Below are positions 1-10,046 of a stretch of DNA of 64,000 bases, one piece after another. Numbering within the stretch: the stretch's first letter is position 1; each line of letters starts with the position of its first letter. Made by a program: the position numbers and the translations under genes. Under the pieces are notes generated by a model. It was not told the DNA's origin. It saw nothing but the letters and a program-made list of their open reading frames with translations, and ran no database searches. The DNA is from Nocardia terpenica (GTDB lineage Bacteria > Actinomycetota > Actinomycetes > Mycobacteriales > Mycobacteriaceae), in assembly GCF_013186535.1 (NCBI RefSeq), contig NZ_JABMCZ010000003.1, positions 1,860,001 through 1,924,000 of the forward strand. The letters are read 5' to 3'.

Positions 1-108
1 CGGACAAGGGTCCACCTATCTCGTCGATTGCGGGGTCCTGCCTGTGTTCGTGAGAAATCTCCGCAGCTGACGGAAAATTTGGAAGCCTTGCGATGACGGT
101 ATTGAAGC

Positions 109-1368
109 TCACCGGGACCACCTCCTGGCCGTCACCGGTGCCGCGGGTGATGTGGTCTGCGCGAATTGTTCGATGATGTCAGCGGCTCGCTGCACCCCGT
201 CATGGCGGAAGCCTGCGGCGAAAGCCGCTGCTCGCTGGACAACTGGATCGGAGGTCGCTGCCTCGAGCAGCGTGTCCAACTGTCGGCCGGTCAATCGCGA
301 GAAAGGTACAGTAGTGCCGAGTCCTAGCGCTTGCAGCCGCTGTCCCCAGTAGGGCTGGTCGCCTATGAACGAGCACACCACGGAGGGCACGCCCGCTCGT
401 AGCACGGCCGCAGTGGTGCCGGAGCCACCGTGATGAATGGCAACAGCGCAGCGCGGGAGAACTACAGAATGGTCGACACTGGGCACTATGACCAATTCGG
501 GCGTGAAGACAGGATCGACTGCACTCCATCCGGCGACGAAGAGAAGCCGCCGCTCAGCTCGCTCACAGCTTCTGCGCAACAGCCTGATCGTGGCATCCGG
601 ATCAGCGATCGGCATGGAACCAAACCCGGCATACACGGGCGAGTTCCCGGCAGACAGCCATTCCGATAGCCGGTCATCCAGGATGCTGGTGCTGCTGGGC
701 GGAACCAGAAATCCGGTGAACGGCCGATCTGATCCCCACTCTGTGCCCAGCGAGCCGAACAATCGCTCGTCATATGCCTGAATTGTGACCTCGGGAACTT
801 TGCCGATGGGCGGCGCCCGACGGCTCAATGTATCGATGTCCGGCGCTACGGCCCACGCTCGGGCGTGACAGAAGGCACTCCAGCAGAGATAGTTCACCAC
901 GCCGGGTAGACGTTGCCCGAGCGCTGTCGGGATGACCGGTACTGATCGACTGGGTAGAACTGGAAAGAAATGTACAGCCGCGATGGGCACCCCGGCGTGG
1001 GCGGCCACTCCTCGCGCTAGCTCATGGTTGACCATCCCGCCGATTATCACGTCGACGCCGGCCGCTGCGGAGAGTGCCGAGAGGAGATCCTCGGCTGCCT
1101 CAGCGAGTCCTCGCCTGTTGTTTGCGCGCAGTGCGTGGATCCGCTTGATCGGATTGCCGGAAACGGGCTGGTTAAGGTGAGCGCGCAGTCCCTTGGCGGT
1201 ATCCGGTCCAAAAGGTATGGCAGCTATGCCGTAGTCGGCTGCCGCATGAAGCAGGTTGGGTGGCAGTGCCAGCGTGACCTGATGGCCACGCCGGATTAGC
1301 TCACGGGTCAGCAGAATTCCTGGCTGGGTGTCTCCACGACTGCCGGTGAACGCGAGCAGAGCTCTCAT
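109..1368 (-). CDS. GT1-family glycosyltransferase (MGT/sterol-glucosyltransferase type)
   Basis: Probably transfers a sugar from an NDP-sugar to a lipid or polyketide-like acceptor in the cytoplasm. The 419-residue protein opens with LLAFTGSRGDTQPG, the N-terminal signature of sterol-glucosyltransferase/GtfA-like GT-B enzymes. Near residue 310 it has HHGGSGTTAAVLRAGVPSVV followed by GDQPYWG, the donor-binding region of the C-terminal domain. The ATG at 1368 is chosen because it overlaps the stop of the upstream gene by 4 bp (ATGA), indicating translational coupling; a start at 1410 would add 14 residues unlike the family. It is the last gene of a three-gene operon with two condensation-domain proteins, so the product is probably an acylated glycoside. 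Donor and acceptor cannot be told from sequence. Confidence 0.85.
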   Translation of the reverse strand: MRALLAFTGSRGDTQPGILLTRELIRRGHQVTLALPPNLLHAAADYGIAAIPFGPDTAKGLRAHLNQPVSGNPIKRIHALRANNRRGLAEAAEDLLSALSAAAGVDVIIGGMVNHELARGVAAHAGVPIAAVHFFPVLPSRSVPVIPTALGQRLPGVVNYLCWSAFCHARAWAVAPDIDTLSRRAPPIGKVPEVTIQAYDERLFGSLGTEWGSDRPFTGFLVPPSSTSILDDRLSEWLSAGNSPVYAGFGSMPIADPDATIRLLRRSCERAERRLLFVAGWSAVDPVFTPELVIVPSVDHSVVLPRCAVAIHHGGSGTTAAVLRAGVPSVVCSFIGDQPYWGQRLQALGLGTTVPFSRLTGRQLDTLLEAATSDPVVQRAAAFAAGFRHDGVQRAADIIEQFAQTTSPAAPVTARRWSR

Positions 1369-2786
1369 GTACTCGACTCCTGGGTGACCGTGGCCGCGTT
1401 CTCCAAGCAATAGTCACCGGTAATGGCAATCGCTGCGAGAATATGGCGAAGACGACGTACGTAGTCGGATAGCTGTCGCCAGGCGGTCGGAGTATCGGGG
1501 AAGCCGATGCCCAGAGAATACTCGAATTCGTCGCGAACAACCCACATCGACACAGTGGAGGTAGTGCCGTCGGCCGAGAATATCCGAGTGTCCGCGTCTG
1601 GGGCCTCCGCTGCCGACGGTCGGCGGAGATCGAGCAGTGTCACGAAACTCGGCTCCCGAACAACGAGCTCACTGCCGCGCCCCGAACGCAATAACCGTTC
1701 GACTGCGATCTGTGCCGGCAAGAGCGACATCATCCGCCCGCGGTCCAGGGCGCTCCGCGCCGCCGACAGCGTACTGCTGAAATTGGTATGCGCAGGCAAT
1801 GTGAACGACACCGGCACGAAATTGCACAGCCATCCTTGTGTTCTTGCGAAACGGGCACCGAATCGGGTGGCGAGGACGTTCAATGTCCAATAGTGCTCTC
1901 GCCCTGTCAACTCGTACTGGGCGAGTGCGAGTGCGCTGAATATCGCTTCCGACATCGTTGCTTCATACTGGGCTGTCATAGTGTCGAAGGCGCGCGTCTG
2001 CTGTCGGTCAAGTAAGGTCCAGTCGTGGAGCTGGCGGCAATAACGTTGGCCGGGCACCGTTCCGAGATCGAATGCTAGCTCGGGTAGTTTGAAGCCGGTT
2101 TCGGCCATAGCATGCTCCCAATAAGGATATAGATCGTGTGCGTCGTCGGCGCGGATGCGTTCATCCATGGCGTATTCAACGCTGGATCCACTGGGTTCCG
2201 CACCGTATAAGCGACCGCTCAGCTTCTGTCGATACCGATCGGCGAGCTCGAGAGCCCCCAGCATTTGTGATATGCCGTCGCTGAACGCGTGATCGGCAGC
2301 GAAAACCAGATTGAATCCGACACACTCGGGAATCACGGCGACCGCCGACCCAGGCCATTCAAAGGGAGATATCACTGCCTCGAAGTGCCTTCTCAGCCCC
2401 GAAGTCCAGTCCGTGCCGTCCACGGAAAAAGGCAATCCGGTGGCCACAAAGGCTATATCGGTACTATCCACGATATGTCGTGTGAACTCGGGATTGTGGC
2501 GATCGAACCATGTGCGTAATCCGTCGTGGGCTTCGATGAAGTCGGTTACCACCGCCACCAGGACATCGAGATCGAGATCTTCCGAAATCCGGGTCACCAT
2601 ACCGAGATACGCGTCGTTCGCGGATCCAGCGACGTTCGCACGCAGATGATCGATTTGGAGAAAAGTAGGCGGAACCGGTGAAGCCGGGGCTTGCAATGCG
2701 GCATTAATCGACGAAGTCGTCGGCGTTACGATAATCGGTCGCGAAGATGCGCGTAGTGCGGCATCAATGGGCTTTACTCGCATCAT
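1365..2786 (-). CDS. Stand-alone condensation-domain acyltransferase (PapA-like), HxxxDG intact
   Basis: A 473-residue protein of the condensation/PapA/wax-ester acyltransferase superfamily, which moves acyl groups from CoA or carrier-protein thioesters to hydroxyl or amino acceptors. The catalytic motif is AADHAFSDGIS (HxxxDG). No adenylation or carrier domain is attached. It is the middle gene of the operon, overlapping both neighbours by 4 bp (ATGA). The partner gene upstream is a diverged paralogue with HxxxDA, so this copy is the better candidate for the active acyltransferase. In mycobacteria such proteins with glycosyltransferases build acylated glycolipids; by analogy this may acylate the glycoside made by the neighbouring GT1 enzyme. 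Substrates are unknown. Confidence 0.75.
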   Translation of the reverse strand: MMRVKPIDAALRASSRPIIVTPTTSSINAALQAPASPVPPTFLQIDHLRANVAGSANDAYLGMVTRISEDLDLDVLVAVVTDFIEAHDGLRTWFDRHNPEFTRHIVDSTDIAFVATGLPFSVDGTDWTSGLRRHFEAVISPFEWPGSAVAVIPECVGFNLVFAADHAFSDGISQMLGALELADRYRQKLSGRLYGAEPSGSSVEYAMDERIRADDAHDLYPYWEHAMAETGFKLPELAFDLGTVPGQRYCRQLHDWTLLDRQQTRAFDTMTAQYEATMSEAIFSALALAQYELTGREHYWTLNVLATRFGARFARTQGWLCNFVPVSFTLPAHTNFSSTLSAARSALDRGRMMSLLPAQIAVERLLRSGRGSELVVREPSFVTLLDLRRPSAAEAPDADTRIFSADGTTSTVSMWVVRDEFEYSLGIGFPDTPTAWRQLSDYVRRLRHILAAIAITGDYCLENAATVTQESST

Positions 2787-4213
2787 ACCGCCCTCGCGCT
2801 GGCTGGCGAGACAGCACCGTCACCCTTAATTGATGGGATTCCTGCTCCGAACTCGCGGAGCGCCGCAGTGAACATCTCGACAAATCGCTGCACTGCCGCG
2901 GAATGCGAGTACGGGAATCGAGCCGAGATATTCAATCCATCCGCGGTCCGAGCGATCCAGAAGTACACTTCATCCAAAGAATAAGAATCTGCTCGAAGTA
3001 CCCGACCCCGGAGAGCGGTCGTGAGTTCGTTGTCGAGCGTGCGGCGAACATCGAAAAAAGAGATCGCGAATCGCGGTACTTCAGTGACATTCAGTATTTC
3101 AAGGATATCGAGCGCCGGCGCCGTCCAAGCAACCTTGGCTTGGTGTAAAGCGTTGGCGGTGACGGCCAGAGCGTGAGTGAGGTCTGAATCGCCAGGCAAT
3201 GATATTTGCATCGGAACCATATTAACGAACCATCCTATGGACTCCGACCAGCGTTTATCGGGGCGGCTAGCCACCGGCATGACGGTTCGAAAGTTCACGG
3301 TGCCCGATAGTCGATTCGAGGCCAGAGTCACGGCTGCAAAGACTGCTGTTGTCAAACGGTACCCGAGCGCAGTGACAGCGGCTTCGATCGCTGCGGCCTC
3401 AGTGTCATTGAGCAGCCAGCGAGATAAATTGATTTGTGGACAGCTACTGGGCGGAATATCGGTAGGTGTCGGCACCTGAAAGCGGGGTAGTTTCCCGTCG
3501 CCGACTTCGAGTAATTCTCTCCATAACGCTACTGCAGGACTTTCGGCGGTCAATGCTGCGCCAGCATGGCGCTCGAGGAGCGCATAGTCCGCCGGGCTGG
3601 CGTGAACGTCTGAGGCGCGTACAGCAGTGCCGTCCAGTAGAGCGTGGTACAAGGAACGCAGCTCGGTGACGATCAATATCTGGCTGTATGCGTCCATTAC
3701 AGAATGGTCGGCACCGACCAACAACGTGAAGTTGCCGGTATCGTGATGTTCGACGGTAGCGATCAGACAGTGTGGCCATACTAGAGGTGATAGTCGTAAC
3801 TCGAGCTCCGCAGTCAGGCGATCGTTTATCTGAGCAGAAGTGGCGGCATCTGCGATGCGTTCATTCACAATGTCGACATCTAGTTCGTCGCATGTCAGTC
3901 TTGTCAATCTGTCCTGCGGCTTCGACGCCCCTGCCACGGTGGTCCGCAATCCTTCATGACGAGCATGCCACACCCATAGGAGGTCGCGGACGGTACGTGC
4001 GTTGAAAGGAGCATCCATTTCGAAGACCGCGCCGATCCAATGACCTCTTCCGGGATATATATCCTCGGTGTCGAAGGAACGATAGTATTCTTTGTGCACA
4101 CTGGTGAGAGGTCGGTCGTCAAAGTTCCATTCTGTCCCCGGTACACGGGTGGCACTCCATAACGTGAGGGTTCCCGGACGGATTCTATACGCCGAGAGTA
4201 CAGTGTACTCCAT
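2783..4213 (-). CDS. Stand-alone condensation-domain protein, HxxxDA variant
   Basis: First gene of the glycosyltransferase operon, 476 residues. It has the condensation-superfamily layout: an N-terminal half with WHARHEGLRTTV and VGADHSVMDAYSQ, where the HxxxDG motif reads HxxxDA, and a C-terminal half with SIGWFVNMVPMQISLP. The His and Asp are kept but the Gly after Asp is Ala, which may lower activity or alter the acceptor. It overlaps the next gene by ATGA, so the two are probably made in equal amounts and could work as a pair adding two acyl chains. Start at 4213 (ATG) has AGGCGAGG just upstream. Product unknown. Confidence 0.7.
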   Translation of the reverse strand: MEYTVLSAYRIRPGTLTLWSATRVPGTEWNFDDRPLTSVHKEYYRSFDTEDIYPGRGHWIGAVFEMDAPFNARTVRDLLWVWHARHEGLRTTVAGASKPQDRLTRLTCDELDVDIVNERIADAATSAQINDRLTAELELRLSPLVWPHCLIATVEHHDTGNFTLLVGADHSVMDAYSQILIVTELRSLYHALLDGTAVRASDVHASPADYALLERHAGAALTAESPAVALWRELLEVGDGKLPRFQVPTPTDIPPSSCPQINLSRWLLNDTEAAAIEAAVTALGYRLTTAVFAAVTLASNRLSGTVNFRTVMPVASRPDKRWSESIGWFVNMVPMQISLPGDSDLTHALAVTANALHQAKVAWTAPALDILEILNVTEVPRFAISFFDVRRTLDNELTTALRGRVLRADSYSLDEVYFWIARTADGLNISARFPYSHSAAVQRFVEMFTAALREFGAGIPSIKGDGAVSPASARAV

Positions 4214-4605
4214 TGCTCCTCGCCTCAGCTCTCCAACTATTTTACAGAGATTTCATGCAAAGCCGCTTCGTGTGAGTGGAATGAAGTTGGGGTGAAGATC
4301 GGCCAGCTCAGGTTTCCGTGTCGACGGCGACCGGAAGATATGTCACATATCGGAGGCGGCTCGCCCTCCGCCAAGCCTCCAGGCGTCCTTACTATACGAT
4401 GGACATGCAAGATTACTCCAGTATGGTGTACATCACATTATTCCATATGGAATCTATCTGCACGATTTTTATCAATAGAACTCAATTGGATTCGTCCAGA
4501 AGGCGTAGGTGTAGGCGCCTTGATTCGAAAGTGAGTGAAATGGTATCGCTACCGCGACGTCAATGGTGATAATTACACCAAAGGTGACAATTGGGTGTCG
4601 CGATG
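4214..4605. other. Upstream region of the acyltransferase operon
   Basis: About 390 bp with no convincing gene. It is relatively AT-rich and must hold the promoter of the leftward operon; a TAAAAT hexamer lies close upstream of 4213 on the minus strand, but no matching -35 box is evident. Short GC-rich inverted repeats occur near 4355-4375. No operator could be assigned. Confidence 0.35.
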
Positions 4606-5110
4606 TCATCGAGCGCTCCATCGCAGATCAGCATTCGCTGCGGTGGTGTGGATGCTGTCGTTGTCGATCACGACAACCCGTGGAGTGCGACGGGTCGCAG
4701 GAAGACAGTGAATCCCGCGCTGCGTGCGGCCAGCTGGTAGATCCAGTCTCCACTGGTCATATAGGACGCTCCGTAGATGGTGACGTGCTTGTTCTTGCCG
4801 TGTGAGCGCACCTGCGCTCCGGCCCACATTTTGGCAGCCATGTGGTGTGGATTTCGTCCTCGGCGAAGTCCAGTACCCGCCGCGGCAAGCGCAGCAGTCT
4901 TGCACGGATGGCGGACACCGTCAGGGCGTGGTCGAAGTCCCCGCGCCCGATGAGTTCCGGCCGCCGTCACCTGCTGCATCCAGCCGGTACAGGGTGTGCA
5001 TGCTCATCATGGCTGGCCCAGCCGCTGTCCAGATCCGCTGAATCGTCCACGGTCCAGGTATTTCGAGCAGGCCGATGATCCGGGCAGCCATAGCCCGTGT
5101 CGACGGCAGG
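4606..5110 (-). pseudogene. IS630-family transposase remnant
   Basis: Several minus-strand frames together spell parts of an IS630-type DDE transposase. One frame gives RVLDFAEDE (the first acidic region), the next gives GKNKHVTIYGASYMTSGDWIYQ, and a third gives RVVVIDNDSIHTT, the usual second-Asp block (DNxxIH). At least two frameshifts separate them, so no functional protein can be made. It sits at the start of a dense IS graveyard and is a different fragment from the IS630 N-terminal remnant near 12 kb. Confidence 0.7.
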
Positions 5111-5329
5111 TGAAAACTGGATCTGGCACGAAGTCGGACTTCGTGCCAGATCCCGGTTTGGCGTTCCGTTGACAGCCCCCGAGTCCTGCGGAAAGACAGT
5201 GCCCCCACCGGCGCGCCGGGAGAGCCGGATCGCTGAAGGGATGTCGTGCCCGCCGTTGGCGTGAGCACTGTTTCATTAGGTCGCGACGATCTCCCGTCGG
5301 CTGCCGTGTTTGTCGACACGACGGGACGG

Positions 5330-5709
5330 ACCTGGGGGCGCGTGTGCTTGCCGAGTTCGGCGACGACCCGAAACGCTATGCTACGGCGAAGGCCCGCAAG
5401 AATTATGCTGGCACGAGCCCCATCACGCGGGCGTCCGGCAAGAAAACTGTCATCGCAACACGATTCGTGCACAACGATCGACTCGTCGACGCCCTCGGCC
5501 AGCAGGCGTTCACCGCCATCCGCACCTCGCCGGGCGCACGCGCCTACTACGACCGACACCGCGCACGCGGAGTCGAGCACCAGGCCGCGCTGCGTCAGGT
5601 CGCCAATCGTCTCGTGGGCATCCTGCACGGCTGCCTGAAACACCGAACATGCTACGACGAGACAACAGCATGGCAAAACCAGTCGACTGAAAAGGTCGTT
5701 GCAGCTTGA
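5330..5709 (+). pseudogene. IS110-family transposase, C-terminal fragment only
   Basis: The reading frame matches the C-terminal Tnp_20 region of IS110/IS116/IS902 transposases: LGARVLAEFGDDP, KARKNYAGTSPITRASGKK (with the conserved Ser), then RQVANRLVGILHGCLKH and YDETTAW. The N-terminal RuvC-like DEDD domain is missing upstream, so this is a truncated copy. The next element, an IS1380 remnant, begins immediately after it, suggesting one IS inserted into or deleted the other. It is a different lineage from the intact IS110 element at 17.6 kb. Confidence 0.8.
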
Positions 5710-5740
5710 TATTCCGGAACCAGGGATGTCTTTCTGGTGG

Positions 5741-6660
5741 CGAAGTCTACTTTGCTGTATCCGCGGCTGGCCGTGGACGGGGATGGTTCGGGTGTGGCGG
5801 CGCAGTGACCATGCCCCCGATCACGGTATCGACGCGCGGCATCCGCTGGTGATCGGCCTCGATGCGACTGTGCTGGACGCGCATTCGGAGAAACAGAATG
5901 CCGCACCGACATGGAAACGGGGCTTCGGTTTTCACCCGCTGTGCGCGTTCATCGACCACGGCCCCGACAGCACGGGGGAACCGGCTGTGCTGGCGTTGCG
6001 TCCGGGCAACGCCGGATCCAACACCGCCGCCGACCACAAGATGGTCTTCGCCGCCGCGCTCGAACAACTGCCGTGGCAGCCCGGATACCGGGTCGGCCGG
6101 AAAGTGCTGGTGCGCACCGACTCCGGTGGAGGCACCCATGAATTCCTCGGCTACTGCCACCGTCGCCGGGTGCAGTACTCGATCGGATTCACCCTCACCG
6201 ACGACATCGTGGCCGCCATGGACACTCATCTACGCGACCAGGACTGGACCCCGGCTTACGACGCCGACGGGCAGGTCCGTGTCGGCGCCTGGGTCGTCGA
6301 GGTCACCGGAATCTGTGACCTGTCCGGATGGCCGCCCGGAATGCGGTTGATCGTCCGGAGGACCGCATCCGCGCCGCCAAGGACACCGGCCTGCGGAACC
6401 TGCCCTTCCACGGTTACGACGCGAACCGCATCTGGCTCGCACTCGTCGCGCTGGCCCTGGACCTGCTGGCCTGGATGCCGATGCTCGCCCTGGCCGACCA
6501 CGACGCCCGCCGATGGGAACCGAAAGCCTTGCGCCTGCGGCTGTTCTCGATCCCGGCCCGCCTCGCACGCCACGCCCGCCAAACTCACCTACGCCTATCG
6601 GCCCATAATCCCTGGACCGCACTGGCCCTCACCGCACTGACGCGGCTACAACCCGGCTGA
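5741..6660 (+). pseudogene. IS1380-family transposase with internal deletion and frameshift
   Basis: The N-terminal signature KSTLLYPRLAVDGDGSGVAAQ is visible at 5741-5810 in one frame and is joined abruptly to the mid-protein catalytic block LVIGLDATVLDAHSEKQNAA, FGFHPLCAFIDHG and LRPGNAGSNTAADHK in another, so roughly the first quarter is deleted. Around 6340 the frame shifts again and the C-terminal part (NLPFHGYDANRIWLALVALA...LARHARQTHLRLS) continues. The DDE catalytic centre is partly present, but no intact protein is possible. Confidence 0.8.
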
Positions 6661-6905
6661 CCAGCACGAAACCACCTCTACAACCATCGAAAGGAGCACC
6701 ACCGGGCCCGTGGAACCCGGCAGCCAACCCGCTGAACGGGTCTTACCTCCTACGGTTTTGCAGCCGGAACGGCCGCAAACCGGACACCCGACCGATCAGG
6801 CCAGGACATCACCCGCACGAAAAATCGAGGCTAGCGCATTCTCGGTGACCCGAGCGTCCGCTACCACCACATGCCGATACATTCGCCAGTAGCTTCGGAG
6901 CGTAT

Positions 6906-8195
6906 TCACATCTGGATAGAAATTGCATGCACCTTCGACTTCTGCTCGTCTTGTAAGTATGGCAGCCGGGGAGTGTCATGTGATTCTTTGTGCTTTCGGA
7001 TATCGGCACTATCCATCTGCTGTAGTAGACGGTAGGCTGACAACGCCATATACATATCTTTATGCGCGTCTGCATCCGAGAGTTGAGGTCCGAATAGTTC
7101 CTCTAGCTGGCGGAGTCGATATCGGACGGTTTGGGGATGCACATGCAGTCGTGTTGCCGCAATATTGGCGTTACGTCCGGATCGTAGCCATTCCAACATG
7201 GTTTCTGTGAGCTTGTCCCGGAATGGTTTAGGCAGGTGCAGTATATGCCCCAATCGCACGTTAACGAGCGTTCGCATCAAATTTATGTCCTGAGCAAAGA
7301 CTACGACTGTCCAATTATCCGTACAGTGAATCAGCCCAGTGGTGGGTATCATGCCGCAAAGGACCGCGCTCAGCAGCACTCGCGCCCATTTCAGCGAATG
7401 TTCAGCATCGGCCAATGGGACCGGCGGGCCGACGACGGCTGTTCGACCATGCAGGCTCTGTCCTAGCTCGGCCATGCGTCCTGGGCTGCTGGGGTCGGGC
7501 ACAAGAAGGCACGGATCGGGACGATCGAGATCACTTAATATGTCTGGCTCAAAGGAAATCGCTGGGCGCAATACTATGTCCTGAGCCGGAAAAACTACTG
7601 CTGAAACTGAGCTGGTTAACTGCCATCCTATAGAGTTGGATACATCGTCGACCTCTTGGGGGCTCATCACTACATCCCCTACCAATGCTCGCAAAAGTTT
7701 TGTGCGCTGTATCTGTAGTTCGTTTTTAGCTTCGGGGTGGTGTTCCGAATACCCTATCTCAGCCGCTGCTTCGATAGCATCAGCGTACAGAGCTATTGCT
7801 TCTGCGAATGCTGCTACGATCTCAGGAGAGAAGGCTGATAGTGCGCCACTCTGCCGGAAATGTCGCCATGCTATGTTTCTACCCAACTGTAGTGCAACCC
7901 GTATTTCCTCGAAGCTTCGCCCATCCCGCACCCAGCGCCAACCTAAAGTCCAACATGCATCGAACCACCGGCGCGATGGGCGATCTGAGGAACTTATCAG
8001 TTGCAGAAAGTTCTCCGACAGCAGCTCGATGGAATGTGTTAAAAGTGCTGTGTCCAAAGGAGGGCTCTTCTGCAAGCGTTGGCGCACGCTGCTGTTTATT
8101 TGATCGCAAATCCCATTCGCGTGATGGCGGAGTACTTCCACAGCCGAAGGAGGCAGGATAGGGAATTGCTGCTGTAGAACCTCGCTACTTTTCAC
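6906..8195 (-). CDS. PucR/CdaR-type helix-turn-helix transcriptional regulator
   Basis: A 429-residue regulator. The C-terminus carries the PucR-type HTH block (MLEWLRSGRNANIAATRLHVHPQTVRYRLRQLEELFG, around residues 340-375); the N-terminal ~180 residues are helical and resemble the RsbRD-like sensory region seen in actinobacterial members, and the middle is a degenerate GGDEF-like region. The GTG start at 8195 is supported by AGGGGAGG just upstream. Its base composition is distinctly less GC-rich than genes after 12 kb, and remnants of transposons flank it on one side, suggesting acquired DNA. Target genes are unknown; no operon partner is present. Confidence 0.8.
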   Translation of the reverse strand: MKSSEVLQQQFPILPPSAVEVLRHHANGICDQINSSVRQRLQKSPPLDTALLTHSIELLSENFLQLISSSDRPSRRWFDACWTLGWRWVRDGRSFEEIRVALQLGRNIAWRHFRQSGALSAFSPEIVAAFAEAIALYADAIEAAAEIGYSEHHPEAKNELQIQRTKLLRALVGDVVMSPQEVDDVSNSIGWQLTSSVSAVVFPAQDIVLRPAISFEPDILSDLDRPDPCLLVPDPSSPGRMAELGQSLHGRTAVVGPPVPLADAEHSLKWARVLLSAVLCGMIPTTGLIHCTDNWTVVVFAQDINLMRTLVNVRLGHILHLPKPFRDKLTETMLEWLRSGRNANIAATRLHVHPQTVRYRLRQLEELFGPQLSDADAHKDMYMALSAYRLLQQMDSADIRKHKESHDTPRLPYLQDEQKSKVHAISIQM

Positions 8196-8942
8196 CAGGA
8201 CCTCCCCTTTGATTCGCGATCGGACGGCGAATTCACATTGGCCAGATAATAAGCTGTCGAGCTATCGCAATAGTTGGTAGTTCTGTCCAGCCGGTCGTCG
8301 ATGGACGAAGTATGCCGCCGTGTAACTGAGCATCACATAACAAGCAGTAGATCTTGAACTAGCTGTGGATTTCTAGTGGCAATATGACAGAAGTCGAATG
8401 AATCTTCTAGTCGGTTGCACATATGATGAGACGATGAACGTCTCGCGGTATCACTAAGAACGGGCGAGTGAGAGGCGAAACTCGGAGTCTCAATGGACCT
8501 TCTATCTGCGGATTTGATTGATCTAACATTGTCCGTTCAAACCGGTCGGCAGGAGCCGTCACAAGAGTCTATTGGTCATCTGTCCAATGTCGACACTCAA
8601 AGGTAGCCGCAGGGAAGCTATTTAATTAGCCTACGTAAGTATATCTTGGCCGGCCCTGCTACGCGTATTCGGTGGAAAGATACTGGCGTTGGTTGGATCG
8701 GAGACGGAAAGTTGTTTCTCAAGTGACAAGACATTTGTGTACCTGTTGGGTCATACTTGATCGAGTGTGCGCTATGTAGATCCTTGCTCGTTCACCGATC
8801 CGCGTTGAAGAATGTTGTCAAGCCGAAGCAGCGGTTGTCATAGCCGCTGATGGCTGCGTGTCGGGGATGCGTATGCCGTTCGTAAGTGTTTGGACATGTT
8901 CTTCCCGACCCTTCGTACCTACATTTGCGAGGTGGAGCTGTG
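8196..8942. other. AT-richer intergenic region between two divergent regulators
   Basis: About 750 bp with no supported gene, flanked by a leftward PucR-type and a rightward EspR-like regulator. Two small dyads are visible: GAGACG/CGTCTC with a 5-bp gap at 8428-8444, and CAGCGG/CCGCTG with a 9-bp gap at 8829-8849, about 100 bp before the EspR-like start. Either could be a binding site, but both are short enough to be chance. Confidence 0.35.
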
Positions 8943-9473
8943 ATGCGTAGAATGGCAGATGAATATTATGCGATGGATTCGGGTTGCTTCCATTCACATC
9001 GATTGGACGATTTGATGACGAATCCTTATCATGCGGTCGGCTGGGAGTCTCGACGCTACTTTTCATGGACTAATAAAGAATTATGCCTTGCCATAAACGC
9101 GCGAGGCGTCCTGATATCAGAGGCGTATCTTTCCCAACTTCGAAACGGGGCAAGGTCCAATCCCAACCGAGAGCTCGTCTCTACTCTGGCGACTCTGCTT
9201 TGCGTTCCGGTCGAATACTTCTACGGAGTAGACTCCCTGCCGCCTTCCCGTACCGCATCGCGTGCAGATCGCACACTTATCTCGGGTCTTGAGAATTCTG
9301 GCCTACAGCGTTTGCTCCGTGCTTCGATGGGGCTGTCGGCAGATTCTATTGAGCTATTGATAAGAACTACCGAAGCTTTTCGATCGGCAGAGAGTCTGAT
9401 TAGTCACGACGAAAGGTCCTCGCTCGATGATTTTCAAAAGGGCGGCTATCGCCGTCGACGCAGAACTGCGTAG
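8943..9473 (+). CDS. EspR-like helix-turn-helix DNA-binding protein
   Basis: A 176-residue protein resembling EspR, the nucleoid-associated regulator of ESX-1 genes in Mycobacterium tuberculosis. Shared features from memory of the family are AYLSQLRNGARSNPN (HTH recognition region), an LATLLCVPVEYFYG helix, and a C-terminal GLSADSIELLIRTTEAFRSAE helix like EspR's dimerization end. Differences are a ~40-residue N-terminal extension and a basic RRRRR tail. ATG 8943 is preferred because GAGGTGGAG precedes it; ATG 8952 and GTG 8886 are alternatives. No ESX genes lie in the window, so its targets are elsewhere or it acts on local accessory DNA. Base composition is AT-richer than average. Confidence 0.65.
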   Translation: MRRMADEYYAMDSGCFHSHRLDDLMTNPYHAVGWESRRYFSWTNKELCLAINARGVLISEAYLSQLRNGARSNPNRELVSTLATLLCVPVEYFYGVDSLPPSRTASRADRTLISGLENSGLQRLLRASMGLSADSIELLIRTTEAFRSAESLISHDERSSLDDFQKGGYRRRRRTA

Positions 9474-9749
9474 TTTCCTCCTGCCGTGATGGACGCGCAC
9501 TTTCGGGTGCAAGGATCGAGCCGCGTAACTTCTGCTTTTGGCTCCTCCCGTATCCGAAAAGCGATGACGTCGAAGGTGACGGTCACCTTGTCCGGCACCG
9601 CGGACGACGAATGGACCGTCGACATGGTCAGCGGTAAGAAGCGGACTCTCAGTCTCGTGAGCCGCGGTCGCCCAGGTCGCCGCCCTCCTGCATCCGGAGG
9701 TCGTTGAGGCCGTCGACTCGGTGCTGGGGCCTCGCCAGCGTTCGCACCA

Positions 9750-9925
9750 ATGTCGAACAGATGCAGGGCCGAGTTGGAGCAGGCCCGCCGCGTTTTCGAC
9801 GAACTTGCGGGGATCCCGGTCCGCGTGGTCGTGTTGACTGGTGCGGTGCCCGACGTCTTCATCAGCCAATACAGTGTCGCCGAGATCCTCGACGACAGCG
9901 AGAAAGCGGGTTCTTGGAGCCGGCG
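9750..9925 (+). pseudogene. Enoyl-CoA hydratase/isomerase fragment
   Basis: The plus strand encodes ARRVFDELAGIPVRVVVLTGAVPDVFISQYSVAEIL, matching the N-terminal crotonase-fold segment in which RVVVLTG is followed by the glycine/phenylalanine strand that shapes the oxyanion hole. The segment before (substrate N-terminus) and everything after about 9930 are lost or out of frame. It is a short fossil with no function expected. Confidence 0.6.
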
Positions 9926-10046
9926 CCGGTGGCGCGGTCCCGCTGCGAGCGCCGAGTCCGCTGCGCGGGTCGCCGAGAGTCCGCGACCTGCTCGACCGCG
10001 GGCTGGTCATGGGCATCGCCGGATTACTGCAAACGAATCGACCCAG

